Shown piece by piece: positions 27,920 through 35,259 of a DNA stretch of 64,000 nucleotides. Position numbers and translations under genes: made by a program. The stretch's first letter is position 1. Every line of letters begins with the position of its first letter. Under the pieces are notes generated by a model. It did no database searches, was not told the DNA's origin, and was given only the letters and a program-made list of their open reading frames with translations. Source of the stretch: Campylobacter sp. VBCF_01 NA2 (GTDB taxonomy: Bacteria; Campylobacterota; Campylobacteria; Campylobacterales; Campylobacteraceae); the NCBI RefSeq assembly GCF_027797205.1, contig NZ_CP115607.1, positions 1,302,001-1,366,000 on the forward strand, in the 5' to 3' direction.

Positions 27920-28471
27920 TTGGCTTTAAAAGACGACATCGAAGGCGTTAAAAAAGAAATAGGCACAGAAGAGCAGTTTTTAGAAGGCGTTATCAAAAGC
28001 GAAATTTTCATTAAAAAATACAAAAAACCTTTAATCTTTTTCGCTACCCTTATAATGGTGATTTTCGTAGGATACTGGGCGAACGAATTTATCCAAAATT
28101 CTCGCATAAACAGCGCGAACGAACTATACTCAGAGCTTTTAGAGGCGCGAGATGACGCAAAATTAGCCAAGCTAAAAGACAAAGATTTCAATCTATACGC
28201 GTTATATATGCTAAATCACGGCACAGCCGATGATTTGACAGCTCTTGGAAGCGATAGCAAGGTCGATTACTTGCTAAAAGAGATTATCAGCGTGCAAAAC
28301 GGCAAACAAAGCCCGCTTTTACTTAACGATTACGACGCTATCGTAAAGGGATACGAGCTTTTAAAAACAGGTCAAATCGAGGCCGCAAACGCCGAATTTG
28401 ACAAAATCGCCATAGATTCGCCAGTGCGAAATTTAGCGTTAAATTTAAAACATTACAAAGGAAATAAATAA
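27920..28471 (+). CDS. YfgM/TPR-like membrane-anchored protein
   Basis: 183 aa from a TTG codon with AAAGGA 8 nt upstream; no ATG offers a better start. The cytosolic N-terminus (about 33 residues) is followed by one TM helix (about 35-54) and a helical periplasmic domain with repeated Asn/Leu/Ala helices typical of tetratricopeptide-like folds. YfgM-type proteins assist envelope protein folding and are often encoded beside BamB-like proteins, as here (next gene overlaps by one base). The function is inferred from that pairing. Confidence 0.6.
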   Translation: MALKDDIEGVKKEIGTEEQFLEGVIKSEIFIKKYKKPLIFFATLIMVIFVGYWANEFIQNSRINSANELYSELLEARDDAKLAKLKDKDFNLYALYMLNHGTADDLTALGSDSKVDYLLKEIISVQNGKQSPLLLNDYDAIVKGYELLKTGQIEAANAEFDKIAIDSPVRNLALNLKHYKGNK

Positions 28472-29481
28472 TGAAAAAATCAATCATATTTACACTTCTG
28501 CTTTCGTTTTTATTTTTCGGTTGTTCGACCAAACGCCAGTATTTCGACCCAGGCGATGACAATATCACAGGCAAAATGGCCTTTAACGGCTCGCTTCCAG
28601 CAGAGATTGTCTATGCTGCCAAAGAGGGCGCCACACTATCAAACGGCGCAGTTATCACCAAATCAGGCGTAAATGAAAATATCAAACTTAACAAAAACGA
28701 GCGATTTTTAGGCGAGTATAATGGAAATTTCATCGCCACAGACACAAACGGCACGACTAGGGTTTTGGGTAGCGATGGCAGTGTGAAATTTGAGCGAGAT
28801 CTCAAACGCTATGCCCTAAGTGGCGCGATTGACGGCGATGATTTAGCACTTGTGATGAGCGATAATAGCGTAATGCTCTTTCGCCTAAGCTCGGGTGCTA
28901 TGGTGCTAGATGATAAAATCGGCGACGCATTTGCCATAGATTCACGCACAGCCGCTCCACTTTTTATCAACCAATTAGTAGCCTACCCAGCCCTTGATGG
29001 CTTAGTAAATATCGTAGAGCGCACAGGTGGCCGCTCTGTGAGGGATTTCGTCGTATCAAATCAACCATTTTTTAACAACATAACCACGCTTCAAGCCCGT
29101 GGCGACGACCTTTATGCAGGCACAGGCACAAGGCTAGTTCTCATCAGCCCAAATGGCAACAAAACCTACAACCGCGACATTAGAAATGTCCTATTTGACG
29201 GCGATAGAATCTATCTTTTGCTAAAAGACGGCACGGTCGAGCTTTTGGATAAAAACCTAAATTTAATAAAATCTCGCAAATTTACCTTCGCTCAGCTATT
29301 AGAGGGTGTATTTAGCGGGGAATACCTTTATATCGTGGAGCGCACAGGTTTTGTTATCCGCACGGATAAAAATCTGCAAAGCGAGGCGATTTTTGAGCTA
29401 AATGATGAGATTGACTCTCGCGCATTTAGCGCAAATTCATCATTTTACTACGATGATAAAGTGCTAAATTTTGCTAAGTAA
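28471..29481 (+). CDS. BamB-like outer-membrane-assembly lipoprotein
   Basis: 336 aa. Lipoprotein signal peptide with lipobox LFFGC (Cys18). The rest is repetitive beta-strand sequence (for example GNFIATDTNGTTRVLGSDGSVKFE; DGLVNIVERTGGRS; DGTVELLDKNLNLIKS), consistent with a PQQ-type beta-propeller. BamB supports the BAM complex that inserts outer-membrane proteins such as the porin at 32361. The ATG overlaps the YfgM-like stop. Family recognition rests on propeller-like repeats and context. Confidence 0.65.
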   Translation: MKKSIIFTLLLSFLFFGCSTKRQYFDPGDDNITGKMAFNGSLPAEIVYAAKEGATLSNGAVITKSGVNENIKLNKNERFLGEYNGNFIATDTNGTTRVLGSDGSVKFERDLKRYALSGAIDGDDLALVMSDNSVMLFRLSSGAMVLDDKIGDAFAIDSRTAAPLFINQLVAYPALDGLVNIVERTGGRSVRDFVVSNQPFFNNITTLQARGDDLYAGTGTRLVLISPNGNKTYNRDIRNVLFDGDRIYLLLKDGTVELLDKNLNLIKSRKFTFAQLLEGVFSGEYLYIVERTGFVIRTDKNLQSEAIFELNDEIDSRAFSANSSFYYDDKVLNFAK

Positions 29482-29803
29482 AATTTCCAATCTCATGGTT
29501 AGCCATGAAATTTTGCTTAAAAATTTCAAAACCATAGATTTGAAAATTTTCACTCGCTCTCACGCATACAGCGCCTATTTTGGCGTGGATTTATCTGGGT
29601 TTAATACCCTGATTTTCATGCGCGAGGCATCATCTCGCTTCATTATGCGAGATAGCGAATTTTTATTAAATTTAACCGAACAAATTTGCGCAAATTTAGG
29701 CAAAACTATCAAAAAACGAGTTTTGTTCCACAACAGCCAAATTTGCTCAAAAAGTAAAAAATTTTTAGAAGAAAACGGATTTAAAACCTATGCTTTTATG
29801 TGA
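29471..29803 (+). CDS. conserved hypothetical protein, 110 aa or 102 aa
   Basis: Not recognised as a named domain. TTG at 29471 overlaps the lipoprotein gene by 11 nt; an internal ATG at 29495 is an alternative with no clear ribosome binding site. It is soluble, Phe/Lys/Ser-rich, with a possible Rossmann-like segment (FNTLIFMREASSRFIM) and single cysteines at IC-x-N and QICSK. The 3' end overlaps coaX by 14 nt. Its fixed place in this Campylobacter operon supports a real gene. Confidence 0.65.
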   Translation: MLSKISNLMVSHEILLKNFKTIDLKIFTRSHAYSAYFGVDLSGFNTLIFMREASSRFIMRDSEFLLNLTEQICANLGKTIKKRVLFHNSQICSKSKKFLEENGFKTYAFM

Positions 29804-30410
29804 TATCGGCAACACAAATGCCAAATTTTATGATAACGGCACAACCTTTGCTATGGGTATCGACGAGTTTTTGAACTACGAACCAATCGAGAGAGTGTAT
29901 TGTATAAATGTAAATGCCAGAGTGCAACGCAAGCTAAACAATCCCCTATTTATCGACATTACGCACCATTTCCACATAAACACCACCTACCAAGGGCTAG
30001 GAATCGATAGAATCGTCGCGTGCAGTATGGTCGAAACCGGTGTCATCGTCGATGCAGGCAGCGCTATCACGGTCGATGTCATGGAAGGTGGCACCCACCT
30101 TGGCGGATTTATCCTGCCTGGAATCCACGCTATGCTTCGCACTTATGGCGAAATTTCATCTGTTTTAGATGTCAATCTCTCGACGAAAATTTCCCTAGAC
30201 TCGCTTCCACAAAAAACAAGCGACGCCGTGAATTACGGCATTTTCAAGCCCACAATCCTAGCCATAGCCGACATTGCCGGCGATAAACGCATACACTTTA
30301 CCGGCGGGGACGGCGCGTTTTTAATGCGACATTTCAAAAACGGCGTTTATGATAGGGATTTGATTTTCCGCGCTATGAAAAATTTAATCTCACAAAAAGG
30401 ACTTTTATGA
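29790..30410 (+). CDS. coaX: type III pantothenate kinase
   Basis: 206 aa, at the short end for CoaX. The phosphate loop LLCDIGNTNAKFY opens the protein; TYQGLGIDRIVAC, VDAGSAITVDVM and GGFILPGIHAM follow, all CoaX landmarks of the ASKHA fold. It starts CoA synthesis and is insensitive to CoA feedback. The stop overlaps the hisG ATG by 4 nt. Confidence 0.94.
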   Translation: MLLCDIGNTNAKFYDNGTTFAMGIDEFLNYEPIERVYCINVNARVQRKLNNPLFIDITHHFHINTTYQGLGIDRIVACSMVETGVIVDAGSAITVDVMEGGTHLGGFILPGIHAMLRTYGEISSVLDVNLSTKISLDSLPQKTSDAVNYGIFKPTILAIADIAGDKRIHFTGGDGAFLMRHFKNGVYDRDLIFRAMKNLISQKGLL

Positions 30411-31024
30411 TTACGATTGCGCTACCAAAGGGTCGCATTGCCGATGATACACTCAAAATTTTTAAAAGCATTTTTGGGCTAGAATTTGCCTTTGAAGACC
30501 GCAAATTAATCATGCAAGAGGGTGATTTTAAATTTCTTTATGTCCGCAACCAAGACATTCCTACCTATGTCGTCGGAGGCGCAGCAGATATCGGCGTAGT
30601 GGGGCTAGATGTGCTCGAAGAGCACAAACCAGATGTTTTGCGCCTGCTAGATCTCAAAATCGGCAAATGCAGAGTCTGCGTAGGCGTGCCAAACGAAACC
30701 GAGCTTGATTACAACACCCCAGGTATCAAAATCGCAACCAAAATGCCAAATATCACGCGCGAATACTTCGCCACCAAAGCCGTCGCTACTCAGGTCATCA
30801 AACTATACGGCTCAATCGAGCTAGCTCCGATTATAGGGCTATCAGACGCTATCGTCGATGTGGTCGAAACAGGCGCTACGATGAAGCAAAACGGCCTTAA
30901 AGTCGCCGAGGTTATCATGCACAGCTCAGCGCACCTCATCGCCAACAAAAATAGCTTTGTCATCAAACGAGATGAAATTTTAGATTTGCGCGACAAAATT
31001 GCAAAAGAAATCGCAGGAAAATAA
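30407..31024 (+). CDS. hisG: ATP phosphoribosyltransferase, short form
   Basis: 205 aa. It begins ITIALPKGRIADD and carries the PRPP loop DAIVDVVETGATMKQNGL. Only the catalytic domain is present; the C-terminal ACT-like regulatory domain of long HisG (about 290-300 aa, as in C. jejuni) is absent. Short HisG enzymes need HisZ, a HisRS-like partner, to be active and histidine-sensitive. No hisZ is in the window. It is coupled to coaX upstream and to a 47-aa ORF downstream. Confidence 0.93.
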   Translation: MITIALPKGRIADDTLKIFKSIFGLEFAFEDRKLIMQEGDFKFLYVRNQDIPTYVVGGAADIGVVGLDVLEEHKPDVLRLLDLKIGKCRVCVGVPNETELDYNTPGIKIATKMPNITREYFATKAVATQVIKLYGSIELAPIIGLSDAIVDVVETGATMKQNGLKVAEVIMHSSAHLIANKNSFVIKRDEILDLRDKIAKEIAGK

Positions 31025-31167
31025 TGGATTTTTTAATAATTTCTTTTTCTTATGTTATTACATATTTGGCTCAAAAAAGTATTGTTGAAATTCTCTATTT
31101 TTTTGCTACGATAGTTGTATTTTGCACTATTCTTTACTCTATGTTGCCATATAAAAAAGAAAAATAA
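31024..31167 (+). CDS. 47-aa hydrophobic peptide coupled to hisG
   Basis: An ATG at 31024 overlaps the hisG stop (TAATG). The 47-residue product MDFLIISFSYVITY... has two hydrophobic runs (about 2-15 and 22-42) and a basic tail PYKKEK, giving a plausible small inner-membrane protein with a positive-inside C-terminus. A terminator follows at 31212. No homologue is recognised, and codon use is more AT-rich than hisG. Coupling and clean termination favour a real gene over chance. Confidence 0.5.
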   Translation: MDFLIISFSYVITYLAQKSIVEILYFFATIVVFCTILYSMLPYKKEK

Positions 31168-31586
31168 TTAAATTTACACCTAATCCATCAGGTATGGGAA
31201 ATAAAATTTAAAGACAAATTTAATAACTATTACGCAAATTTGTCTCTTTTTAGCGTTTTTAAAAACTCTAATCCGTGTCATTGCGAGGAGCTGTTTTACA
31301 GCGACGAAGCAATCCAGCACAGCAAGCCGTAACGAAAAATAAAACCAGCTAAATTTAAAAAATCGTTCAATGCAAAATTTAAATAGAATTTTGCTTTAAA
31401 TTTTACTGGATTACTTCGCTCGTTACACTCGCTCGCAATGACAGCAAATTTGCAAAATTTAAATTTTTTACTCATAGATTGCTTCGGCGCTGTAAAACAG
31501 CTCCTCACAATGACAAAATAGGCAAAATTTGCAATTTTTCCCAAAAAATTTTAAAATTAAAAACCAAAATTTAAAAAAGGAAAAAA
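31168..31586. repeat. intergenic region with terminator and composite palindromic repeats (locus A)
   Basis: 419 nt without a credible gene. After the terminator there are three palindromic units of the TGTCATTGCGAG...GCAATC family: 31276-31316 (inner stem CTGTTTTACAG), 31410-31442 (reverse, inner stem GCTCGTTACACTCGCTC) and 31476-31514 (reverse, inner stem CTGTAAAACAG, the complement of the first). The middle unit carries the conserved tail read in reverse at about 31360-31410 (AATCGTTCAATGC...TTTACTGGATTAC). The first and third copies are inverted relative to each other. Confidence 0.8.
31212..31250 (+). terminator. intrinsic terminator of the coaX-hisG operon
   Basis: AGACAAATTT (31212-31221) pairs with AAATTTGTCT (31236-31245), 14-nt loop, followed by CTTTTT. 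Confidence 0.7.
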
Positions 31587-31973
31587 ATGAAAAACCTAAT
31601 CCTACCCTGCCTAATCGCGCTAAGCTTCACAGGTTGCGCCTTTTTCGCGCCACGCACCACGCCACTTTGCCCAGACACCACCGCCAGCAAAATGCAGATT
31701 TCTAGCTACACAAGACAGAGCAAAGTCGCATATACATATAAATTTATAAATGGTAGCGAGCAATGCAGTGCCAAATCAAATAAATACTTCGCCAACCCAG
31801 GCGATGTCGCACTCATCAGCGTTACAAACGGCACCGTTTCTAGCGCGCAAATACTCTCTCGCAAAATCACCCCTGGCAAGAAAGAGAGCTACACACCGAC
31901 CAAAATCATCAAAAAACAGCTCCACAAAAACGAAAATATCAAAGCCCCAACCGAGGAAAAAATCAGTTTTTGA
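31587..31973 (+). CDS. small lipoprotein, function unknown
   Basis: 128 aa. Lipoprotein signal with lipobox SFTGC (Cys17) after a hydrophobic h-region. The mature part has two further cysteines (TTPLCPD, SEQCSAK) that may form a disulfide, and a basic C-terminus (TPTKIIKKQLHKNENIK). The ribosome binding site is AAAAAGGAAAA. It is monocistronic between a repeat region and the porA control region. No domain is recognised. Confidence 0.75.
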   Translation: MKNLILPCLIALSFTGCAFFAPRTTPLCPDTTASKMQISSYTRQSKVAYTYKFINGSEQCSAKSNKYFANPGDVALISVTNGTVSSAQILSRKITPGKKESYTPTKIIKKQLHKNENIKAPTEEKISF

Positions 31974-32114
31974 TAACTTACGCCCGAATTTCGCCCTTTA
32001 AATTTAACGCAAAATTAACAAAAAGGGCAAATTTCGCGCCAAAAATTATAAATTTTGCATAAATTTTATGAATTTTATCAGCCAAATTTAGCTTAACTGC
32101 AAATTTTTTACTAT

Positions 32115-32129
32115 TAAAAATAATTCTCA
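32115..32129 (-). promoter_or_regulatory. Fur-box-like sequence
   Basis: On the minus strand TGAGAAT-T-ATTTTTA matches a 7-1-7 Fur operator (TGATAAT-N-ATTATCA) at 11 of 14 positions. It lies about 43-57 nt upstream of the predicted small-RNA start. AT-rich background makes chance matches common, so this is suggestive only. Confidence 0.3.
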
Positions 32130-32171
32130 TTTGTTGCCATATATTTACTCAAATTTAGCTACAATCACCCT

Positions 32172-32227
32172 ATCGAAATCAAACTCCTTTCAATATTTGC
32201 GAGGCGCAAGGGCGTCTCGCTTTTTTT
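32172..32227 (+). ncRNA. candidate small RNA with C-rich seed upstream of porA
   Basis: A -10 (TACAAT, 32160-32165) predicts a start near 32172. The transcript would read through AAACTCCTTTC (32181-32191) and end at a 9-bp GC-rich hairpin GCGAGGCGC-AAGG-GCGTCTCGC with T7 (about 32200-32227), about 55 nt in all. The seed AACTCCTT is the exact complement of the porA ribosome binding site AAGGAGTT at 32351-32358. The Fur-like box at 32115-32129 sits upstream. No expression evidence is available from sequence. Confidence 0.4.
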
Positions 32228-32325
32228 ATGCAAAATTCAGCGATTTTGGTTAATACTCGGTAACAAAATGGTTATATTTCAGTAAAATTAAGATTGTTTT
32301 AAGCAAATAATTTAGTATTTTGTGC

Positions 32326-32331
32326 TACTAT
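32326..32331 (+). promoter_or_regulatory. porA -10 element and ribosome binding site
   Basis: TACTAT at 32326-32331 gives a start near 32338 and a leader of about 23 nt carrying AAGGAGTT (32351-32358), ideally spaced before the ATG at 32361. Confidence 0.5.
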
Positions 32332-32360
32332 TACGACCATAACTTTTACAAGGAGTTCAA

Positions 32361-33596
32361 ATGAAATTATTCAAACTTAGTTTAGCAGCTGCATTAGCAG
32401 CAGGTGCATTTGCTACATCAGCAAGTGCTGTGGCATTAGAAGATGCAATCAAAGATGTAGATGTAAGCGGTTTCGCTTGGATGCGTGTTGATAGCACTAA
32501 AAATGACAATAAATTTGCTGGCGAAGCTGGTGATAAAGCTGATGCTGCAAGACGCAATGATCACAGATGGAGATTCAAAAGCGTTGTTAATGTAAATACA
32601 AAAATCGATGACAACTTCTTCTTCGTGGCTGGTATCCGCTATGCTCACGATGGTGACTGGGCAGAAAGTAAAACAACTAATGCTGATACAACAAAATTTG
32701 ATCTATACCAAGGATACCTAGGATATAAAATCGGTGGCACAACAGTTCAACTAGGTCGCCAAAAAATAGGCGCATTCTTCACAGACGATATGTATGGTGA
32801 TGGTTTGAAAGTCGTCAATCAAGATATCGAGGGCTTGACTCTTGCAGCTCTATATATGGATGCATTAGAGAGCGATGGCGATATCGCTATGAATGCAGAA
32901 GTTGCAACACTTGCACCAGATGGTAAAAAGCTAGACCAACACAACCTATGGGGCGTAGCTGCTATCGGTTCTTATGATCCAGTATCTTTCCAACTATGGT
33001 ATGCTAGCTTAGAGGATGTTGTTGATTTATTCGCAGTTGAAGCTGGTCTAAGCTTCGATGTTACAGAGGATATCAACCTAGGTTTGACAGCTCAATACGC
33101 TTTCTCTGATTTCGACGGACAATACACAAGCATTAACGGTGGCGGTGCTGTTGATGATGCTGATTACTTCGGCGTAGAGGCTAGCGCAGATTTGTTTGGT
33201 TTCGATGCAAGCGTTGGTTATGTTAAATATGACACAGATGCTGCTACACATTCAAGAGTATCATTTGAAGATGACACTTCTTTCCTTGGCGCAGGCGAAG
33301 CTTTAATCGGCTATACAGATTTCGCAGGTGACAACTGGGCATGGTATGCTACACTTGGCTACACTATTCCAGATACTGGTCTAAGACTAGGTGTTGATTA
33401 TGTAGGTGGCGAATTTAATGGTCTTAACGGAACTGATACAGATGGCTGGGAAACAGTTGTAAGAGCTGATTACAAATACAACAAAAAACTTAGCTTCAAA
33501 ACTTTCTGGTCACACGCTGAGCTAGAAAAAAGTGGCGCGGACGGCAAAGATCAAGAACAAGATTTTATCCGCTTCCAAGCTAGATACGCTTTCTAA
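32361..33596 (+). CDS. porA: major outer membrane porin (MOMP)
   Basis: 411 aa. Signal peptide 1-23 (ending SASA), then alternating beta-strand sequence, acidic loops and a C-terminal aromatic (FQARYAF), the signal for BAM-mediated insertion. MLF-type motifs DVSGFAWMRVD, KSVVNVNTKIDDNFFFVAGIRYAHDGDW and VQLGRQKIGAFFTDDMYGDGLKV are characteristic of Campylobacter PorA. It forms trimeric channels and is the most abundant surface protein, and codon use here is strongly biased to frequent codons. A strong terminator follows. Confidence 0.95.
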   Translation: MKLFKLSLAAALAAGAFATSASAVALEDAIKDVDVSGFAWMRVDSTKNDNKFAGEAGDKADAARRNDHRWRFKSVVNVNTKIDDNFFFVAGIRYAHDGDWAESKTTNADTTKFDLYQGYLGYKIGGTTVQLGRQKIGAFFTDDMYGDGLKVVNQDIEGLTLAALYMDALESDGDIAMNAEVATLAPDGKKLDQHNLWGVAAIGSYDPVSFQLWYASLEDVVDLFAVEAGLSFDVTEDINLGLTAQYAFSDFDGQYTSINGGGAVDDADYFGVEASADLFGFDASVGYVKYDTDAATHSRVSFEDDTSFLGAGEALIGYTDFAGDNWAWYATLGYTIPDTGLRLGVDYVGGEFNGLNGTDTDGWETVVRADYKYNKKLSFKTFWSHAELEKSGADGKDQEQDFIRFQARYAF

Positions 33597-33624
33597 TCAT
33601 TTACTCTGATTAGTTATAATCCTA

Positions 33625-33651
33625 GGGCGAGGGCAAAACCTCGCCCTTTTT
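33625..33651 (+). terminator. porA intrinsic terminator
   Basis: GGGCGAGG-GCAAAA-CCTCGCCC then TTTTT: a perfect 8-bp GC-rich stem 29 nt after the porA stop. Confidence 0.9.
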
Positions 33652-33674
33652 AAATTCTATCGACAAGGTATCAA

Positions 33675-34244
33675 ATGAAGATTTTAAAACTTTCGTTTTT
33701 AGCATGTTTTTGCGCGTGTGCGCTTTTGGGGGCTAATGAGCCAGAAGAAAGCTATGTGTTTGAGGCAAAAGGCGAGTTCGCAAAAGAGCTAAAATCCCTC
33801 ATCGAAAAGCATTCCAAAGACGAAAATATCACAGTCAATGTCTATAAAAACGACGGCTCAAAAGGTCGCGTGCTAAATAGTATTAAGCATAACCCTGCCG
33901 CTGCCAAAGAAGAGGGAGCTAAGATTTTCGCTGCTAAATGCGCCTCATGCCACGGCTCAAACGGCGAAAAGCGCGCTCACGGCGTATCTAAAAAAATCAA
34001 AAATCTATCCGCAGGCGAAATAGCTATGGCGATTAGCGACTACGGCTCAGATTATGAATATGGTGGCAAAAAAGCCTTTTTGATGAACCCTATCGCACTA
34101 TCTACAACCTCGACAGAGATAGGCTATATCATCGCATTTTTGAAGGGCGACACTTCATTTTTGCCCGGCGGTTCAAGCTCTGCGCGTGGTGGCAATACCG
34201 ATATTTCGACCACTCCAAGCGAGCAAGGCTCATATCTAAAATAA
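33675..34244 (+). CDS. periplasmic c-type cytochrome, monohaem
   Basis: 189 aa. Signal peptide about 1-20. A charged N-terminal domain of about 55 residues precedes a single haem site C89-A-S-C92-H93, with Met137 (AFLMNP) as likely sixth ligand. The core matches class I cytochrome c (AAKIFAAKCASCHG...). The C-terminus is a Ser/Gly/Thr-rich tail. It would carry electrons in the periplasm; the extra N-terminal domain is not recognised. It lies between the porA terminator and a DJ-1 gene, 9 nt upstream of the latter. Confidence 0.88.
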   Translation: MKILKLSFLACFCACALLGANEPEESYVFEAKGEFAKELKSLIEKHSKDENITVNVYKNDGSKGRVLNSIKHNPAAAKEEGAKIFAAKCASCHGSNGEKRAHGVSKKIKNLSAGEIAMAISDYGSDYEYGGKKAFLMNPIALSTTSTEIGYIIAFLKGDTSFLPGGSSSARGGNTDISTTPSEQGSYLK

Positions 34245-34253
34245 AGGAAAAAA

Positions 34254-34796
34254 ATGAAAGTAGCCGTTATTTTAGCTAATGGCTTCGAGGAAATCGAAGC
34301 AATAAGCGTGGTTGATTTGCTAAGACGAGCTGGGATTGACGCGAAATTTCTCGGTTTAGAGAAAAAATGCGTTACAGGTTCGCACGGCGTGGAAATCATC
34401 GCCGATGATTTGCTCGTAAATTTAGACATTAACGAATACGAAATGATAGTCTTGCCGGGCGGTTTGCCGGGTGCCGAGCATTTGGCAAAAAGCGAAAAAC
34501 TAGGCGAAATTTTACGTGAATTTGACAAAGCCAGCAAAAAAATTGGCGCGATCTGCGCTGCACCTTGGGCTCTTGGCACAGCCGGTGTTTTAAAGGATAG
34601 CTACACCTGCTACCCGGGCTTCGAGGGCACGGTCGCGCACGCTGGCTACACCGCTAACGCAAATGTCATAATAGATAAAAATATCATTACCTCTCGTGGT
34701 CCAGCCACTGCAATGGAGTTCGCACTCGCAATCGTGCGCGAACTAAAAGGCGAGCAAGCTTTTAGCACACTAAAATCCGAGCTACTTTTTAACTAA
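34254..34796 (+). CDS. DJ-1/PfpI-family protein (YajL/ThiJ-like)
   Basis: 180 aa, full family length. The nucleophile elbow is GAICAAPWAL with Cys101. The conserved Glu of ANGFEEIEAIS (about residue 13-15) and the YPGFEG-like segment are present. Such proteins act as stress chaperones or glyoxalase/deglycase-type enzymes; which applies here is not evident. It is probably co-transcribed with the cytochrome c gene. Confidence 0.9.
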   Translation: MKVAVILANGFEEIEAISVVDLLRRAGIDAKFLGLEKKCVTGSHGVEIIADDLLVNLDINEYEMIVLPGGLPGAEHLAKSEKLGEILREFDKASKKIGAICAAPWALGTAGVLKDSYTCYPGFEGTVAHAGYTANANVIIDKNIITSRGPATAMEFALAIVRELKGEQAFSTLKSELLFN

Positions 34797-35259
34797 AACA
34801 AATATTTTCACTAACTCTCAATGATAAATTAGGCAAAATTTACGCTTGATTTGTCATTGCGAGAATTTTGCGTTAGCAAAATTCGTGTCAATCTACGAAT
34901 ATGAAATTTGAGCTCAATGTTTTTGCAAAATTTATCAAATTTTGCAAAAATTTTATAAATCGTTCAATGCTAAATTTAGGTTGAATTTTGAATTTAAATT
35001 TTACTGGATTGCTTCGCTTTCTGCGAAAGCTCGCAATGACAGCAAATTTAGCGCAAAGAATTTTAAAGTCGTAGATTGCTTCGGCGATAAATCGCCTCGC
35101 AATGACAAATTAGAGGCAAATCAATTGCTTACTTGCATAACAAATTCGGCGCAGTGTCTGCCAAAACACAGCGATAACACAAAGCAAATTCTCCAAATTC
35201 CAAAAAGCCAAAATTTAACCCCTTTTTGCTAAAATGAGCGCAAAATCAAAGGAAATTTT
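34797..35259. repeat. intergenic repeat region (locus B)
   Basis: 463 nt without a credible gene, although short frames cross it. There are three palindromic units: 34853-34899 (inner stem AATTTTGC...GCAAAATT) with a CTACGAATATGAAATTT tail; 35006-35041 (reverse, inner stem GCTTTCTGCGAAAGC) preceded by the tail ATCGTTCAATGCTAAATTTAGG; and 35069-35106 (reverse, inner stem GGCGATAAATCGCC). ATTCGGCGCAGTGT is at 35144. The dnaE -10 (TAAAAT, 35230-35235) is near the right end. Confidence 0.8.

Larger units (their letters stand above)
31974..32360 (+). other. porA upstream control region
   Basis: 387 nt without a protein gene. It holds, in order, an AT-rich segment, a Fur-box-like sequence (32115-32129), a -10 GCTACAAT (32160-32165), a short hairpin-terminated transcript candidate (32172-32227), and the porA promoter (-10 TACTAT at 32326-32331) with AAGGAGTT ahead of the ATG at 32361. 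A 98-nt AT-rich stretch between the hairpin and the porA -10 shows nothing further. Confidence 0.7.

Noticed and set aside
34942-35232. 96-aa frame upstream of dnaE
   Set aside because: Composed of the repeat elements of locus B, with no ribosome binding site or homology.
31168-35259. CRISPR arrays in repeat-rich gaps
   Set aside because: Repeats are palindromic and irregularly spaced, without uniform spacers, and no cas genes are nearby.
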